Source: Pyropia yezoensis
Taxonomy: Eukaryota; Rhodophyta; Bangiophyceae; Bangiales; Bangiaceae
DNA length: 64,000 nucleotides
Assembly (NCBI GenBank): GCA_009829735.1
Contig: CM020619.1
Location: forward strand, 3,230,590 to 3,294,589
Direction: 5' to 3'
The notes under the pieces are model-generated. The model saw only the letters and a program-made list of their open reading frames with translations, did not search any database and was not told where the DNA came from. Position numbers and translations under genes: made by a program. Below, one piece after another: positions 29,055 to 38,996 of the stretch (within the stretch, counting starts at the first letter, position 1; every line of letters starts with the position of its first letter).

Positions 29055-30575
29055 GTGACTATGTCTACCCAAGAGACGGGGAACGTTCAAGATGACGGAT
29101 CGGCGTCGACGCCGACTCCGGAGGTGACTACGGGAACTGGGATCGGGAACCCGATCGACAACATTGAGACGCCAATGCTTCCCGGTGCCGGATCGACGTT
29201 TGGCACGGCTCGGACGGCAGGAGGCGGGGGCCCGCCTCAACTGTCATCGACCGACCTCACTCCGCCGCCTCCTTCACCAGGGGATTCCCTGATGGCATCA
29301 TTGGCCCGCATCGAGGCCCGGTTTTCCGGACTCGACGCCCGTCAAGATCGGACGGAGGACGCAATGGCAGTGTTGATGTCAACACGCCACACGACGGGAC
29401 CCCGTCGTATCCCTCTCACCCCGGTACGATTCGAGCCGGCCGGACTACTTTCGGAGTCCACCAGGGTCAACCCTGGTCTTGCTATTCCTGGACATCCCCC
29501 GGACACGGCGGGGTATGGATCCGACTCGTCGGCAGAGTTGGAACGGAGTCACACGGAGCGATACGCTCGGAGCACCCGAAGCGGACTCCGCGGACACGAC
29601 CCGGCGGATACTTACGCCGGTGGAGAGTCGGTTATTGGGGGAGGGGGCACCCTCTCACAGTATCCCCACGACGAAGGAAGCCAGGCAACTCGGGTTCCCG
29701 AGGTGCCGACGCCTGAAGTACCATCTTCAGTGGTGGAAGCTATGACCGCGCAGGTAACTGCGAGTTTACTGAAGCGGATGGAGTCCGATGAGTTTGCACA
29801 TCAACTGGCTAAGCGACTGGATATCCAGGACGCTGACACGGAGATCGTCAACGAGGTCTTCCGGTCGGTTCTTACTCCGGAACGTTATCGATTGGAAGAC
29901 CGATCCACTGCCGTGTCGGAATCGATGCGTACGACCTCTCACCGAGCGATTTGCTCTATGCAGACCCTTATGAAGGGAGTCCCTATGTTCGGGGGCCCCA
30001 ACGGACGCCCGTTGGCAGTCATCGGCTTCTTGACTAGCATCAAGGCAGCCGCGGACAAGGCCCTCGTTAACGAGGGGCTGGCCCTGGAGATCCTCCCGAT
30101 CTTTGTTGATGAACGGGAGCGAGGCATCCTTCGCCAGGCATCCCCGATGCCGGGAATGAGGGCTGCGGCCACCCCCATGGATTACCGTGGGATATTGAAG
30201 GAGCTGCTTAGCAGCTACCTCAGTGAGGACAAGTGCGAAGACCACTATTGGGCCCTTGGCACTGCCACCGCCCAGTCCTGGGAGGATGAAGGGATGTTTG
30301 GACGCCGGATCCAAGAGCTCGACTACGAGCTGGGGAAGCTCCTCGGAGAAGGGGAGCTACGGGCCATCCTGTTCGCAGGAGTACCCAACTACGTGCGGAT
30401 ATCCGCACGGGGCGCCAGCACGGCACGGACGAACTTCAGTCGACTGATGCATATGTGCAAGTCCCTGGGGGACGCCTACCGGGTGCTTCACCCGGAGTGT
30501 GCTCTTGCCTCAAAGCCCAAGGGTGAGGGGAGCAAGCCCAGTCTTACCCCGGTACCGAGGCAAGAGAAGGTGTAA
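29055..30575 (+). CDS. gag: Gag of element 2
   Basis: A 506-residue frame with ATG at 29055 or 29061. A disordered N-terminus leads to a short coiled-coil-like stretch (LARIEARFSGLDARQDRTED), a Ser/Thr/Gly region, and a helical capsid-like block with FRSVLTPERYRLEDRSTAVS, FLTSIKAAADKALVNEGLAL and LDYELGKLLGEGELRAILFA. The gag of element 1 has the same overall plan but little direct identity. The zinc knuckle lies further downstream. Confidence 0.8.
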   Translation: MTMSTQETGNVQDDGSASTPTPEVTTGTGIGNPIDNIETPMLPGAGSTFGTARTAGGGGPPQLSSTDLTPPPPSPGDSLMASLARIEARFSGLDARQDRTEDAMAVLMSTRHTTGPRRIPLTPVRFEPAGLLSESTRVNPGLAIPGHPPDTAGYGSDSSAELERSHTERYARSTRSGLRGHDPADTYAGGESVIGGGGTLSQYPHDEGSQATRVPEVPTPEVPSSVVEAMTAQVTASLLKRMESDEFAHQLAKRLDIQDADTEIVNEVFRSVLTPERYRLEDRSTAVSESMRTTSHRAICSMQTLMKGVPMFGGPNGRPLAVIGFLTSIKAAADKALVNEGLALEILPIFVDERERGILRQASPMPGMRAAATPMDYRGILKELLSSYLSEDKCEDHYWALGTATAQSWEDEGMFGRRIQELDYELGKLLGEGELRAILFAGVPNYVRISARGASTARTNFSRLMHMCKSLGDAYRVLHPECALASKPKGEGSKPSLTPVPRQEKV

Positions 30576-30596
30576 CGTAAGGCCGCACCAGTACTG

Positions 30597-32014
30597 GTGG
30601 CGACCGAACATCCCCCTACCGGTGAGGATGAACCTCTAGTTGACCAGCAGGGCCACCTGCTGTTACCGGCTACGCCGGTGATTGATGAGCAAGGTACGGT
30701 AGCGTACATCGCTCCGGCGGGGACCCAGTTCCAGGTCAGCGAGGGCACGAGACGTCGCGTCCCGTACGTACGGACTACGGGGTACTGTCCGGTGACGGGT
30801 AACCCTCACCAACCCTTGCCAACATGGGCGGTGCGCACGGAGGCACCTCCGCAGATTGCGGGCCGACCCAACCGGTTGGGGGAGTCCATGTTCCGGTTGA
30901 CGAAAGGGCCCAAGGCCTACCAGGGAGCAAGCACTCGGGCGCCCGAGGGAGGCAACCGCAGCTACGGGGCTACCCCGATGCGACCTCAAGGGGGGACCGG
31001 CACGTCCGGATGTATATTGTGTGGGGATCCCCAGCACTGGGTGTCTTCCTGCCCACTCATCCCCGAGGAGTCTCGGCGGGCAGCTGCGCAACGCAAGGCA
31101 TCCACAGGGGGGTATCCCGCCAGAGCACCCGGACCCGCACCGGGTAGGCAGCCAGCTCCAGGTGGAGTACTGGCCGTCGAGGAGGCACCTCCTCAGCCGG
31201 ATGTCCCGGCGGACAGCACCCTACGAAGAGCGGGAAACGAGTAAGAGGAAGGATGACCGGGGGGCGCTGGGGTAACTCAAGCAAGCCACCCCGGAGTACC
31301 GCGGGGAAAGCCCCACGGCGAGCGCGTTTGAGCCGGCGCCGCATCAATCCCCGGGTACACCTTCCGGCCCCGACGACACGGAGTCAGGGGAATGATGAGA
31401 ATTCCCCGATAACGGGAGGCGAGGACGGGATGCCCCGTCACGTTGAACCAGCCAAGGGCCCTGTCCAGGATGCCCGAGGAACACCGGATATCGGTGTAGG
31501 ACATGTGCGGTTTACCTTGGAGAACTTCAAGGTATCAGCCACACTGGGGGTTGACCCCCAGTCGACACGATCTTACTACCCTGTACTGGATACAGGGGCT
31601 GGACCCAACCTTATCCGGAAGGATACCCTCCCGGACAAGTGGCTTCCGCGAGTCAGAGTGACTCGGGGACCCACCATCAAGGACGCGAATGGTCGCCTCA
31701 TTCGTACGACCGCAGCGATGTCGCTGCGGGGTACCATCGGGGAACTCACCACGGAAGTCGACTTCCTGGTGTGTGAGACCCTATCGGTGCCCTGCATACT
31801 GGGGTGCACCTTCATCAACGTTCACGTGGATGCAATCCGGCCAGGCCGGAGGACCGTCGAGCTTCAAGAAGCCGACGGGACAAAGCGAGGACATACAGCT
31901 ATTGTCAGGGACCTGACGCTACAAGGGAGCCACGTTAACGTGGCTGAGGTGTACGCAAGCGTCGAGCCGAAGACACTTCGGTTGGCCAAGCGAACTCGCT
32001 TTGAGCCGTTGTAG
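30597..32014 (+). pseudogene. Zinc-knuckle and aspartic protease region of element 2
   Basis: A canonical nucleocapsid zinc knuckle, CILCGDPQHWVSSC (C-x2-C-x4-H-x4-C), lies near 31011-31052. The aspartic protease signature VLDTGAGPNLIRK lies near 31583-31620, followed by ILGCTFINVH near 31797. These normally sit between capsid and reverse transcriptase. The region is split among more than one open block, so as it stands it looks broken or dependent on frame change. Confidence 0.8.
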
Positions 32015-32095
32015 GAGACAGTCCTCCCGGTTAACTGCGACCTCGCAGGCATCTGCAGAGTCCGGTCCAACCTGCGGACGTACAAGCGCCATGGG

Positions 32096-35000
32096 TTGAC
32101 CATGGCCAACGGTCTCATAGACCTCCCAGCAGGAGGGTCGTCCCTCCTAGTGATGGCGAACTATCGCCGTAAGGCAGTCACCCTCCCGAAGGGAACTATC
32201 CTCGGAATTGCCGAGCTCTACGAAGGAGATATCCTTACCCCTGACAAGGAAGGTCAAGTGGAACCACTTGAGGTGCTGGCGGTCGCCGAGACCACCGAGC
32301 GACAGCAACCCGATGACGGGAAGCCTAACCCATCGGCGGCTCCGGCGGACATGCCGCCAAAGGACCAAGAAGCACTGAAGGCCCTGGCCGAGGCTGATCT
32401 CGACCACCTTCCCCCTTCGGTAGCCGAAGGGGTACGACGGATGCTGAGAAAGCATGACGTCATGTGGACAGGCGGGGCCTTGGGTACCATTGGGGCAACC
32501 CAACATCGTATAGGCCTGGTACCAGGCGCACGCCCCGCCCGGTCACAACCGCACCGAGCGGGACCTATGCAACGAGAGATCGTTGATGGAGAAGTGAAGA
32601 GGATGAGCGAAGCGAAGGTGATACGACCTTCGATGTCGGAGTGGGGTGCCCCTGTCGTCATCGTACCGAAGAAGGATCAAACCCCTCGGTTTTGCATCGA
32701 TTATCGACGCCTCAACTTGGTTACCAAGAAAGACTCATACCCCTTACTAAGGATGGATGAATGCATCGACTCCCTGGGGGAAGCTACGGTGTTTACCACC
32801 ATCTACTGCAATGCCGGATACTGGCAGATCCCAGTGGCGGACGAGGATATCCCCAAGACGGCATTCGTCTGTCACAGTGGAGTGTACGAGTTCCTAAGGA
32901 TGCCCTTCGGATTGTCCAACGCCCCCGCTACATTCCAGCGGGCTATCGACATTATACTGTCGGGGGTGAAGTGGCGTAACTGCCTAGTGTACCTCGATGA
33001 CGTCATCGTCTTCTCGCCTAACATGGATGACCATGTGCAACATGTTGACGAGGTACTCACCCTCTTGAGGAACGCCGGGGTAACCCTGCGTCTGAAGAAG
33101 TGCGCCTTCTTCCAACAGACGGTCGAGTATCTGGGCCACCAGATAACCCCTGGTAAACTAGGGGTACTCGAAGCCAATACCCGGGCACTCCGGGATGCTC
33201 GGTTCCCTAACACCCAGACGCAACTCAAGAGCTTCCTGGGAATGTGCAACGTATATCGACGGTTCGTCAAGGACTTCGCTCGGATAGCTAAACCGTTAAC
33301 GGTTCTTACGAGCAGTACCTTACCCAAGGTACTCCAACCCCCTTCGCCTCGCGAAGAGGAGGCATTCGAGTCGCTGAAGCAAGCCCTACTATCCCCACCC
33401 GTCCTTGCGCTACCGCACAGACGGGGTACCTTCGTCATCGATGTCGATGCGTGCGACACCCAAGTGGGATGCACCCTGCTACAGGGAGAGACGTTGATCG
33501 GTTCCGATAACGTTATCCCGGACCTACGTCCGGTAGGGTACTTCAGCCGGACACTCAACCCGGCTGAGCGTAACTATAGTGCCACCGAGCGTGAGTGCCT
33601 CGGGGTTACATGGGCAGTGCAACTGCTCCGCCCATACCTGGAGGGCTCTAGGTTCATCGTGAGGTCCGACCACGAACCCCTACGATGGCTCCTCAACCTT
33701 GGTGACAAGGATTCCGATAGCCATGGGAGGCTAGCCCGATGGAGGCTGAAGATGGCCGAGCACGACTACCGCACCGTGTATAAGGCTGGGTCAACCCACC
33801 ATCTCGGAGACGCATTGTCTCGACTCGACACCCCGAGCGGGGATACCCGCCCGGTGGACGAGGACGTCCCGGTGGTACCGGTCTGCATGGTGGGTAACGC
33901 CACCCAAGGTATGGTTGACCATACCATGGCACACCAAGCATGCCCACTGACTCTCGCGGACTTCCGCGAGGCACAAGCCAATGACGACGACTGTAGACGC
34001 CATCGCGCTAACCTCCTGGCCGGTACGGCCGGCATCTTCTCCGAGAATGAAGACGGACTCATATACCGGCGGGCACCCGCCGATGGACGACATCAAGTCG
34101 TGGTTCCGGTGTCCTTACGGCAAGCCGTCATGGAACGAGAACACGAGAACCCTACAGCCGGACACCCGGGGGGTTCACGTATGTTCGCAGCAATGCGAAG
34201 GTTCTTCTACTGGCCAGCAATGGCCGTCGACGTGGTCGATCACGTAAGGGGATGCCACCCCTGTGCACGTAACCGCATGAGTCTACATAGGCAGGCGACT
34301 GCCATGAAACTGCTCCCACCCGATGGGCCCAACGAGCAAGTCGCTATCGACATACTCGGGCCACTTCCGGTAACGGAAGAAGGGAACAGGTACATCCTGG
34401 TCATGTCGGACCGATTCACTAAGCTGTCACGAGCGGCAGCCATCCCGAATGATACGGCATATACCATCATGAACGCAGTGGTTGACCACTGGATCAGTGC
34501 ATACGGAGTCATGAAGCAACTCCTCTCCGACAACGGAGCAAACCTTACGTCAGCATTCTGCACTAAGGTCCTGGGCATGTTCGGTATCGAACCCCGTCGG
34601 GCATCCGACTACCACCCGCAAACCAACGGGCAAGTGGAGCGGTTTAACCGCACCATCGTTAAGATGCTACAGTGCTACGTGGCCGAGCACACGAACACTT
34701 GGGACAGGCTTCTGTCCGTACTCACCCTGGCATACAATGTCAGGCCACATCGGAGCACAAACATCGCCCCACTGGAGTGGGTCATGCCACTAGGCGTCGG
34801 TAACCTGACGCTGCCACCCAGCAGGTGCACTCGGTATGATACACCGAAGGGCCGACCGGCCGAACGCATCCACCTAGCTTGGTTGGCCAAGCTATCGTGG
34901 ATGATTCCTAAGCTCAAGGGTGCCCTTGACAGAACACAACTTCGATACAAGAAGAACTTCGACGCCCGGCTACGGGTGCGCAACGCTACCCTGATGACAG

Positions 35001-35419
35001 GTGACTGGGTCTACATCAGACACCAGAAGTTCCGGGGGAACAAGCTCATGCGACCGGTCAAGGGACCGTACCAGATTCTCCACAGACATGACCACTCTGT
35101 TATCTTACACTCCGATACGGAGATCCAACGCATCAGTGTGAATGATGTCACACCAGCGCCGAAGGCAGAACACCCTCAGCCGGTACCGGCTGGGTTGCTA
35201 CATGAAGCGCTTACCACCCACCGGTCGGATGACCCGGTGGGACCGGATGGAATCCCATACCAGGTGGAGAGCATCGCCGGACATACCGACCCAGATCTAC
35301 CAGAACCCTGGTACGTCAAGGTAATGTGGGTCGGTTACGACTCACCCACCTGGGAACAGGCGGCGAATATACCCCGCCAACTCCTCATGCCTTACATGAG
35401 GCGACGACGCCTACTGTAA
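32096..35419 (+). CDS. pol: Pol of element 2: reverse transcriptase, RNase H, integrase, chromodomain
   Basis: A single 1107-codon block. Reverse transcriptase: FCIDYRRLN near 32693, the fingers/palm segment with YEFLRMPFGLSNAPATFQRA, and the catalytic YLDD near 32990. RNase H: VIDVDA near 33433, then SATERECLGV and SDHEPLRW. Integrase: HCCC-type zinc region near 34138-34270 (FFYWPAMAVDVVDHVRGCHP), core AIDILGPLP near 34343, SDNGANLTS near 34527, HPQTNGQVERFN near 34615. The C-terminal chromodomain (YVKVMWVGYDSPTWEQAANI) is near 35311-35370. This places it among the chromoviruses. Confidence 0.92.
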   Translation: MTMANGLIDLPAGGSSLLVMANYRRKAVTLPKGTILGIAELYEGDILTPDKEGQVEPLEVLAVAETTERQQPDDGKPNPSAAPADMPPKDQEALKALAEADLDHLPPSVAEGVRRMLRKHDVMWTGGALGTIGATQHRIGLVPGARPARSQPHRAGPMQREIVDGEVKRMSEAKVIRPSMSEWGAPVVIVPKKDQTPRFCIDYRRLNLVTKKDSYPLLRMDECIDSLGEATVFTTIYCNAGYWQIPVADEDIPKTAFVCHSGVYEFLRMPFGLSNAPATFQRAIDIILSGVKWRNCLVYLDDVIVFSPNMDDHVQHVDEVLTLLRNAGVTLRLKKCAFFQQTVEYLGHQITPGKLGVLEANTRALRDARFPNTQTQLKSFLGMCNVYRRFVKDFARIAKPLTVLTSSTLPKVLQPPSPREEEAFESLKQALLSPPVLALPHRRGTFVIDVDACDTQVGCTLLQGETLIGSDNVIPDLRPVGYFSRTLNPAERNYSATERECLGVTWAVQLLRPYLEGSRFIVRSDHEPLRWLLNLGDKDSDSHGRLARWRLKMAEHDYRTVYKAGSTHHLGDALSRLDTPSGDTRPVDEDVPVVPVCMVGNATQGMVDHTMAHQACPLTLADFREAQANDDDCRRHRANLLAGTAGIFSENEDGLIYRRAPADGRHQVVVPVSLRQAVMEREHENPTAGHPGGSRMFAAMRRFFYWPAMAVDVVDHVRGCHPCARNRMSLHRQATAMKLLPPDGPNEQVAIDILGPLPVTEEGNRYILVMSDRFTKLSRAAAIPNDTAYTIMNAVVDHWISAYGVMKQLLSDNGANLTSAFCTKVLGMFGIEPRRASDYHPQTNGQVERFNRTIVKMLQCYVAEHTNTWDRLLSVLTLAYNVRPHRSTNIAPLEWVMPLGVGNLTLPPSRCTRYDTPKGRPAERIHLAWLAKLSWMIPKLKGALDRTQLRYKKNFDARLRVRNATLMTGDWVYIRHQKFRGNKLMRPVKGPYQILHRHDHSVILHSDTEIQRISVNDVTPAPKAEHPQPVPAGLLHEALTTHRSDDPVGPDGIPYQVESIAGHTDPDLPEPWYVKVMWVGYDSPTWEQAANIPRQLLMPYMRRRRLL

Positions 35420-35890
35420 CAACCAACCGAAACCGACTTCGGCTGTTGGGGGGTGAGGCTTATACCTACTAAGTAGGGTGTGACATGGTTACGGCAGACT
35501 TAGGTTTCTAAGTCAAATCAGACTTAGGTTTCTAAGTCGAACCAAGCTTAGGTAACTAAGTAGAGTCAAGCTTAGGTAACTAAGTAAGCCAGAACCTTAA
35601 TAAGTTGACTTGGAGGTAAAAGCGAACTCCGATAATATCGAAGTAACCAGGGGGCTTACGAAGGAGGATGACCTCCCCAAGCCAAGACACAGAGTGAAGG
35701 AGGATGACCTCCCCAAGCATGAACCAACCGGAAGAAGTTGGACGGGAGGCAAGGCACCACTGAGCCAGACGGGGTACTCCCCAGGGCAACAAACAGAGGC
35801 GAGCAATGCCCCCAAAGGGGATGAGTTTATACTCACTAATACCCGGCCACCATAAGGGTCACCGGGTCCCTCACTCTCACTCCCCGACCA
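35420..35890. other. Spacer between convergent frames of element 2, with repeated hairpins
   Basis: A 471-bp AT-richer region. It holds four small stem-loops (35497-35584) and two copies of a 22-bp direct repeat starting AAGGAGGATGACCTCCCC (35661-35682 and 35698-35719), each of which is itself a GGAGG/CCTCC hairpin. There is no convincing gene, although a plus frame at 35610-35855 is open. Confidence 0.6.
35497..35584. terminator. Cluster of four short hairpins, possible transcript end signal
   Basis: Two copies of GACTTAGGTTTCTAAGTC (35497-35514 and 35521-35538) and two of CTTAGGTAACTAAG (35547-35560 and 35571-35584). Each folds as CTTAG...CTAAG with a four-base loop. The cluster sits between the ends of two converging frames. 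A role in 3' end formation, RNA stability or packaging is inferred from position only. Confidence 0.4.
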
Positions 35891-38422
35891 TCAGAAGGGG
35901 TTACCCCCGCCAGCAGAAGGGGGCCAGTCACGCTTCGTCGTGTACACTTCCGTACTCCAGCGGTCGGCTATCTCACGCCGGTTGAGCGCCTGAGCTACCT
36001 CAGCGCTAAGATGCACCAGAGTGCTGTCACCAGCCTCCACAGCATCCAGAGCCATCTGTAGGCGGTTGAGCACCCAACCGAGGCAACGCGCGGTACCGAC
36101 CAGCGCAGCAGCTGGGGGGATGTCCCCCCAGCTAACCGGAGGCGCCTCCGTCAACTCACGAGAGAGAAGGGCGTTCACGCCCTCATACCACAAGCGGGGA
36201 CCCCCGTCGGGCATGACGGGAGCCGGCGACGCCACCGGAGGAACCGGAGCTACAGCCGGAGGAGTGGACACCGCCACCGCCGGAGGCGGCGGTAGCTGGT
36301 AAGGAGCACGGTACGACCGTAAAGGAGGACCAGACTCCTGGGCAGAACGCCCACCGGGAACCCGGTGGAACTCCCCACGACGACGATACGTCTCGCGGAC
36401 CCCACCAGTGGAGTCCCACTCACGGCGACGGCGACCCGTCCCCATAGGAGTCGGGTTACCGAACCAGGGGGTTCCCATCTGGAGAGGGTCGGGCAGAACC
36501 ACGGGAATACCCAGGCCTGGTACCGACTCGGTGGATGCCCACCCCTGGTATCCATCCTCACCCGAGATAACTCGGCGGACACGTAGCGAGTGACGAGGCA
36601 ACGGGAGCATTCCCGGCTGCGCGTCACGGAACGGCGGCAAGGTCGCCACCGCCGACCAGTTCACGGCATCGTGAACGGCCACGAGCGCAGTCAGCTCACG
36701 GGTTAACCCAGTCCCAGTAGCAATGGCGTCAACGCCTAGCTCCCCAAGGTGCCGACGGACACCCGTCGGAAGATGGAACAGCAGGCCCTGTCGGCGGGCC
36801 GACAACAGGAAGGAAGAGACCTGCCCGAGGGTAACCTCGAGGGTGAAGACACCCAGCAGCACATGCGTGGGCCGAGCGGCCAGCACACTGCCGAAGTAGC
36901 GCAGGCAAGGACCGGTGTCAAACCGGAAAGCCGGGGCGGGCTCCCACCCTTCTTGCCACCCAGGCGGGCGCAACAGAGTGTACACGGGAGCACGACCGTT
37001 ACCGTTCTGCAATGCGCACGTTATATCCGTGCGGAATGGGTCCGTCATGACACCATGGTTTCGACGCCAGCTGGAAGCAGACTTCAAGCCACCCATGGTC
37101 GGGAAGGGCGGCGTCAGCCACAGATACGGGGGATCCCCCGGGTAGTAGTCCAAACCGGGATACCGGTTGGTACCAGGAACGAGCTGCCCGAAGGCCACAG
37201 GGGTCTGGGTAGCAGCCACCCCGCGGGCACCCGCAGGATAATCCACCTCCCGCGGCAGCGCGGGGGCAACCAAGTCGCACACCCCAAAAGCGGGGTGCAG
37301 AGTAGCCTCAGGCCGCCCGACCCGGGCGCGCCAGAGTTGAGCATGCCGGTCGTCCGGCTGGCTGAGTACCCAATGATGCTCGACGCGAACCGCGTCAGGC
37401 TGGGCAACCAGCCGAGCCAACTCCCGCTCCCAACAAGGGTCCAACGGAACCGGACGGGAGGTACCTCCACGACGGCCCGGCGGGTGAAACTCCACCCGCA
37501 TCCGACCGCCTGAGTCCATGGCTTCTTGCACCGTCAGGCTACGCACCCGAACCACCAGCTCGGAGAACGACAGCGGGGGATGTCCCACCGTAGAGGCGTC
37601 GCTGCCACTCGCGGAGGCGGTACCGCCAACCGCAGAGGCGACGCCGCCACCGACCAAGCCAACGCGGCCACCCAACGGGGCAACCCGGGCCGGCCCAGGA
37701 AGAAGCGCCGGCGCCGGCGGAAGCCCAACGGGTAGGCGCACCGGCGCCGGGGCTCGGGGACGAGGAGGAAGAAGTAGGGCGGGCACCCGCCCGGAGTAGC
37801 TCCCGGTGTCAACCGCCATGGGGGAAGGAGCGTCTTGACCGCTCGACGCCCGCGGCACCGCGGGTAGGGTACCGGCGCTGGCACCACCCGTCGACGTCGC
37901 CCCCGCCTCGGAAGGGGAAGGCACTTGGACAGCATCCGGAACCGAAGCACCGGCCGTGCGGACACCCGCACCGTCTTGACTCGCCGCACCGGGTGTCGCA
38001 CCGCCACCACCACCCCCGTCAACGTCGGGATCGCCTTGAGGAATCACCGGCCGGACACCCGGACCACCTTGCCCAGCCGGAGTCGGCCGGGAGTCGCCAC
38101 CTCCGCCGTAGGGCGGGCCATCTTGGGGTAGCTGCGGCGAGCCGGCACCGGCACCAGGCTCCATCCGGGCAGCCGGCAGAGAGGGGGTAGAAGCCGCCAC
38201 GCGCGGTTGACCGCCGGGTTGACCCCCGAACGACGGCACCGTCGTGCCGCTGCACACGGACGACAGTCCTCCGGCCGACAGACGGATGGACACCGCAGGC
38301 TCGTCGTCTTCAGACGAGCTCGCCCCGTAACGCGCGGCGGCAGGACCGACAGGCGCGTCGTCCTCCATCTCCTCCCTGATCAGGAGGTCTTCCTCCTCCC
38401 CAACCACCTGGGGATAGGACAT
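35891..38422 (-). CDS. Antisense accessory ORF of element 2, function unknown
   Basis: A whole frame of 843 residues from MSYPQVVGEEEDLLIREEME at 38422; an in-frame ATG at 38641 would reach back into the 3' LTR and segment X. The start region is acidic, then about 250 residues rich in Gly, Pro, Ala and Val are disordered. The ordered part includes PLSFSELVVRVRSLTVQEAM, GRMRVEFHPPGRRGGTSRPV, YPGLDYYPGDPPYLWLTPPF, LLRPPGWQEGWEPAPAFRF, CLRYFGSVLAARPTHVLLGV and RRQGLLFHLPTGVRRHLGEL. The last three correspond in order to motifs of the element 1 antisense protein. A Pro/Val linker and a final helical segment (LNRLQMALDAVEAGD) end the protein. No known domain is seen. Conserved position and an open frame of this length argue that it is a working gene of the element. 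Confidence 0.75.
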   Translation of the reverse strand: MSYPQVVGEEEDLLIREEMEDDAPVGPAAARYGASSSEDDEPAVSIRLSAGGLSSVCSGTTVPSFGGQPGGQPRVAASTPSLPAARMEPGAGAGSPQLPQDGPPYGGGGDSRPTPAGQGGPGVRPVIPQGDPDVDGGGGGGATPGAASQDGAGVRTAGASVPDAVQVPSPSEAGATSTGGASAGTLPAVPRASSGQDAPSPMAVDTGSYSGRVPALLLPPRPRAPAPVRLPVGLPPAPALLPGPARVAPLGGRVGLVGGGVASAVGGTASASGSDASTVGHPPLSFSELVVRVRSLTVQEAMDSGGRMRVEFHPPGRRGGTSRPVPLDPCWERELARLVAQPDAVRVEHHWVLSQPDDRHAQLWRARVGRPEATLHPAFGVCDLVAPALPREVDYPAGARGVAATQTPVAFGQLVPGTNRYPGLDYYPGDPPYLWLTPPFPTMGGLKSASSWRRNHGVMTDPFRTDITCALQNGNGRAPVYTLLRPPGWQEGWEPAPAFRFDTGPCLRYFGSVLAARPTHVLLGVFTLEVTLGQVSSFLLSARRQGLLFHLPTGVRRHLGELGVDAIATGTGLTRELTALVAVHDAVNWSAVATLPPFRDAQPGMLPLPRHSLRVRRVISGEDGYQGWASTESVPGLGIPVVLPDPLQMGTPWFGNPTPMGTGRRRREWDSTGGVRETYRRRGEFHRVPGGRSAQESGPPLRSYRAPYQLPPPPAVAVSTPPAVAPVPPVASPAPVMPDGGPRLWYEGVNALLSRELTEAPPVSWGDIPPAAALVGTARCLGWVLNRLQMALDAVEAGDSTLVHLSAEVAQALNRREIADRWSTEVYTTKRDWPPSAGGGNPF

Positions 38423-38450
38423 GAACACGGGTGGCAGAGTCCCCCACGCC

Positions 38451-38633
38451 CACAAGCGGCGGTGGCGTCGTGCGGCAGCGGCAGCGGGGGCGGCGGCGCG
38501 CGGCGGCGGTGGCGGGTGCGGTGGGTGTGGGTGCGGGTGAGGTGCCGGCTGGGTGGGGGGGGTGTGTGCGGCGACCGTTGCCGGCGGCTGCCTGCCGGCG
38601 GGCCGGAGCGCCCAGAGCGGGGGGACGGGCGGG
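38451..38633. repeat. 183-bp segment X, copy before the 3' LTR of element 2
   Basis: Near-identical to 28290-28472. It ends in the G-rich purine stretch expected of a polypurine tract (AGAGCGGGGGGACGGGCGGG) directly against the LTR. Its composition is host-like rather than element-like. Confidence 0.85.
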
Positions 38634-38996
38634 TGTAGCAATATGGTCGGCCGTATTGTGACCCTAGTATTAGGGGGGCTACTTCTAATCCTTGGCTTTC
38701 AATTTGATAGTCCGTACTGGTCACGGTATCTATAAGTTACGTAAGACCAGAGGGACTTGCATCTTGGGGTGGAGGGTACTTAGTAGTGTCTCCGAGGGTT
38801 TACAACGAGGGGGCCGGCGGCGAATCGACCGCCGGCCAAAGTAGAACAACAAACCCCTCCCATTTGGGCTCCCATCTTGGTCCCGTGGCTTGCGCTCCAA
38901 GGACAGCAACCATGGCCTCCCGGTGACGTTGGTGCCGATCCCCCTTGGAGAGTGTTCCCTGAGAGTGGACGTGCGACGGATTCCTATTGTGCTACA
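38634..38996 (+). repeat. 3' LTR of element 2
   Basis: 363 bp, TGTAGCAATA to TGCTACA, about 98 percent identical to the 5' LTR by eye. It has the same internal hairpin. Confidence 0.95.

Larger units (their letters stand above)
28473..38996 (+). mobile_element. Chromovirus (Ty3/gypsy, chromodomain), element 2, nearly complete
   Basis: Two 363-bp LTRs (28473-28835 and 38634-38996) flank gag, a zinc-knuckle and protease region, a long RT-RNase H-integrase-chromodomain frame and an opposite-strand frame of 843 residues. The LTRs differ at about seven positions by eye, so it is older than element 1. No clean target duplication is seen (GCGGG left, GTGGG right), which fits with segment X lying before both LTRs. 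About three breaks, or changes of frame that the family may bypass, separate the blocks between gag and reverse transcriptase; the polymerase-integrase block looks whole. Confidence 0.93.
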
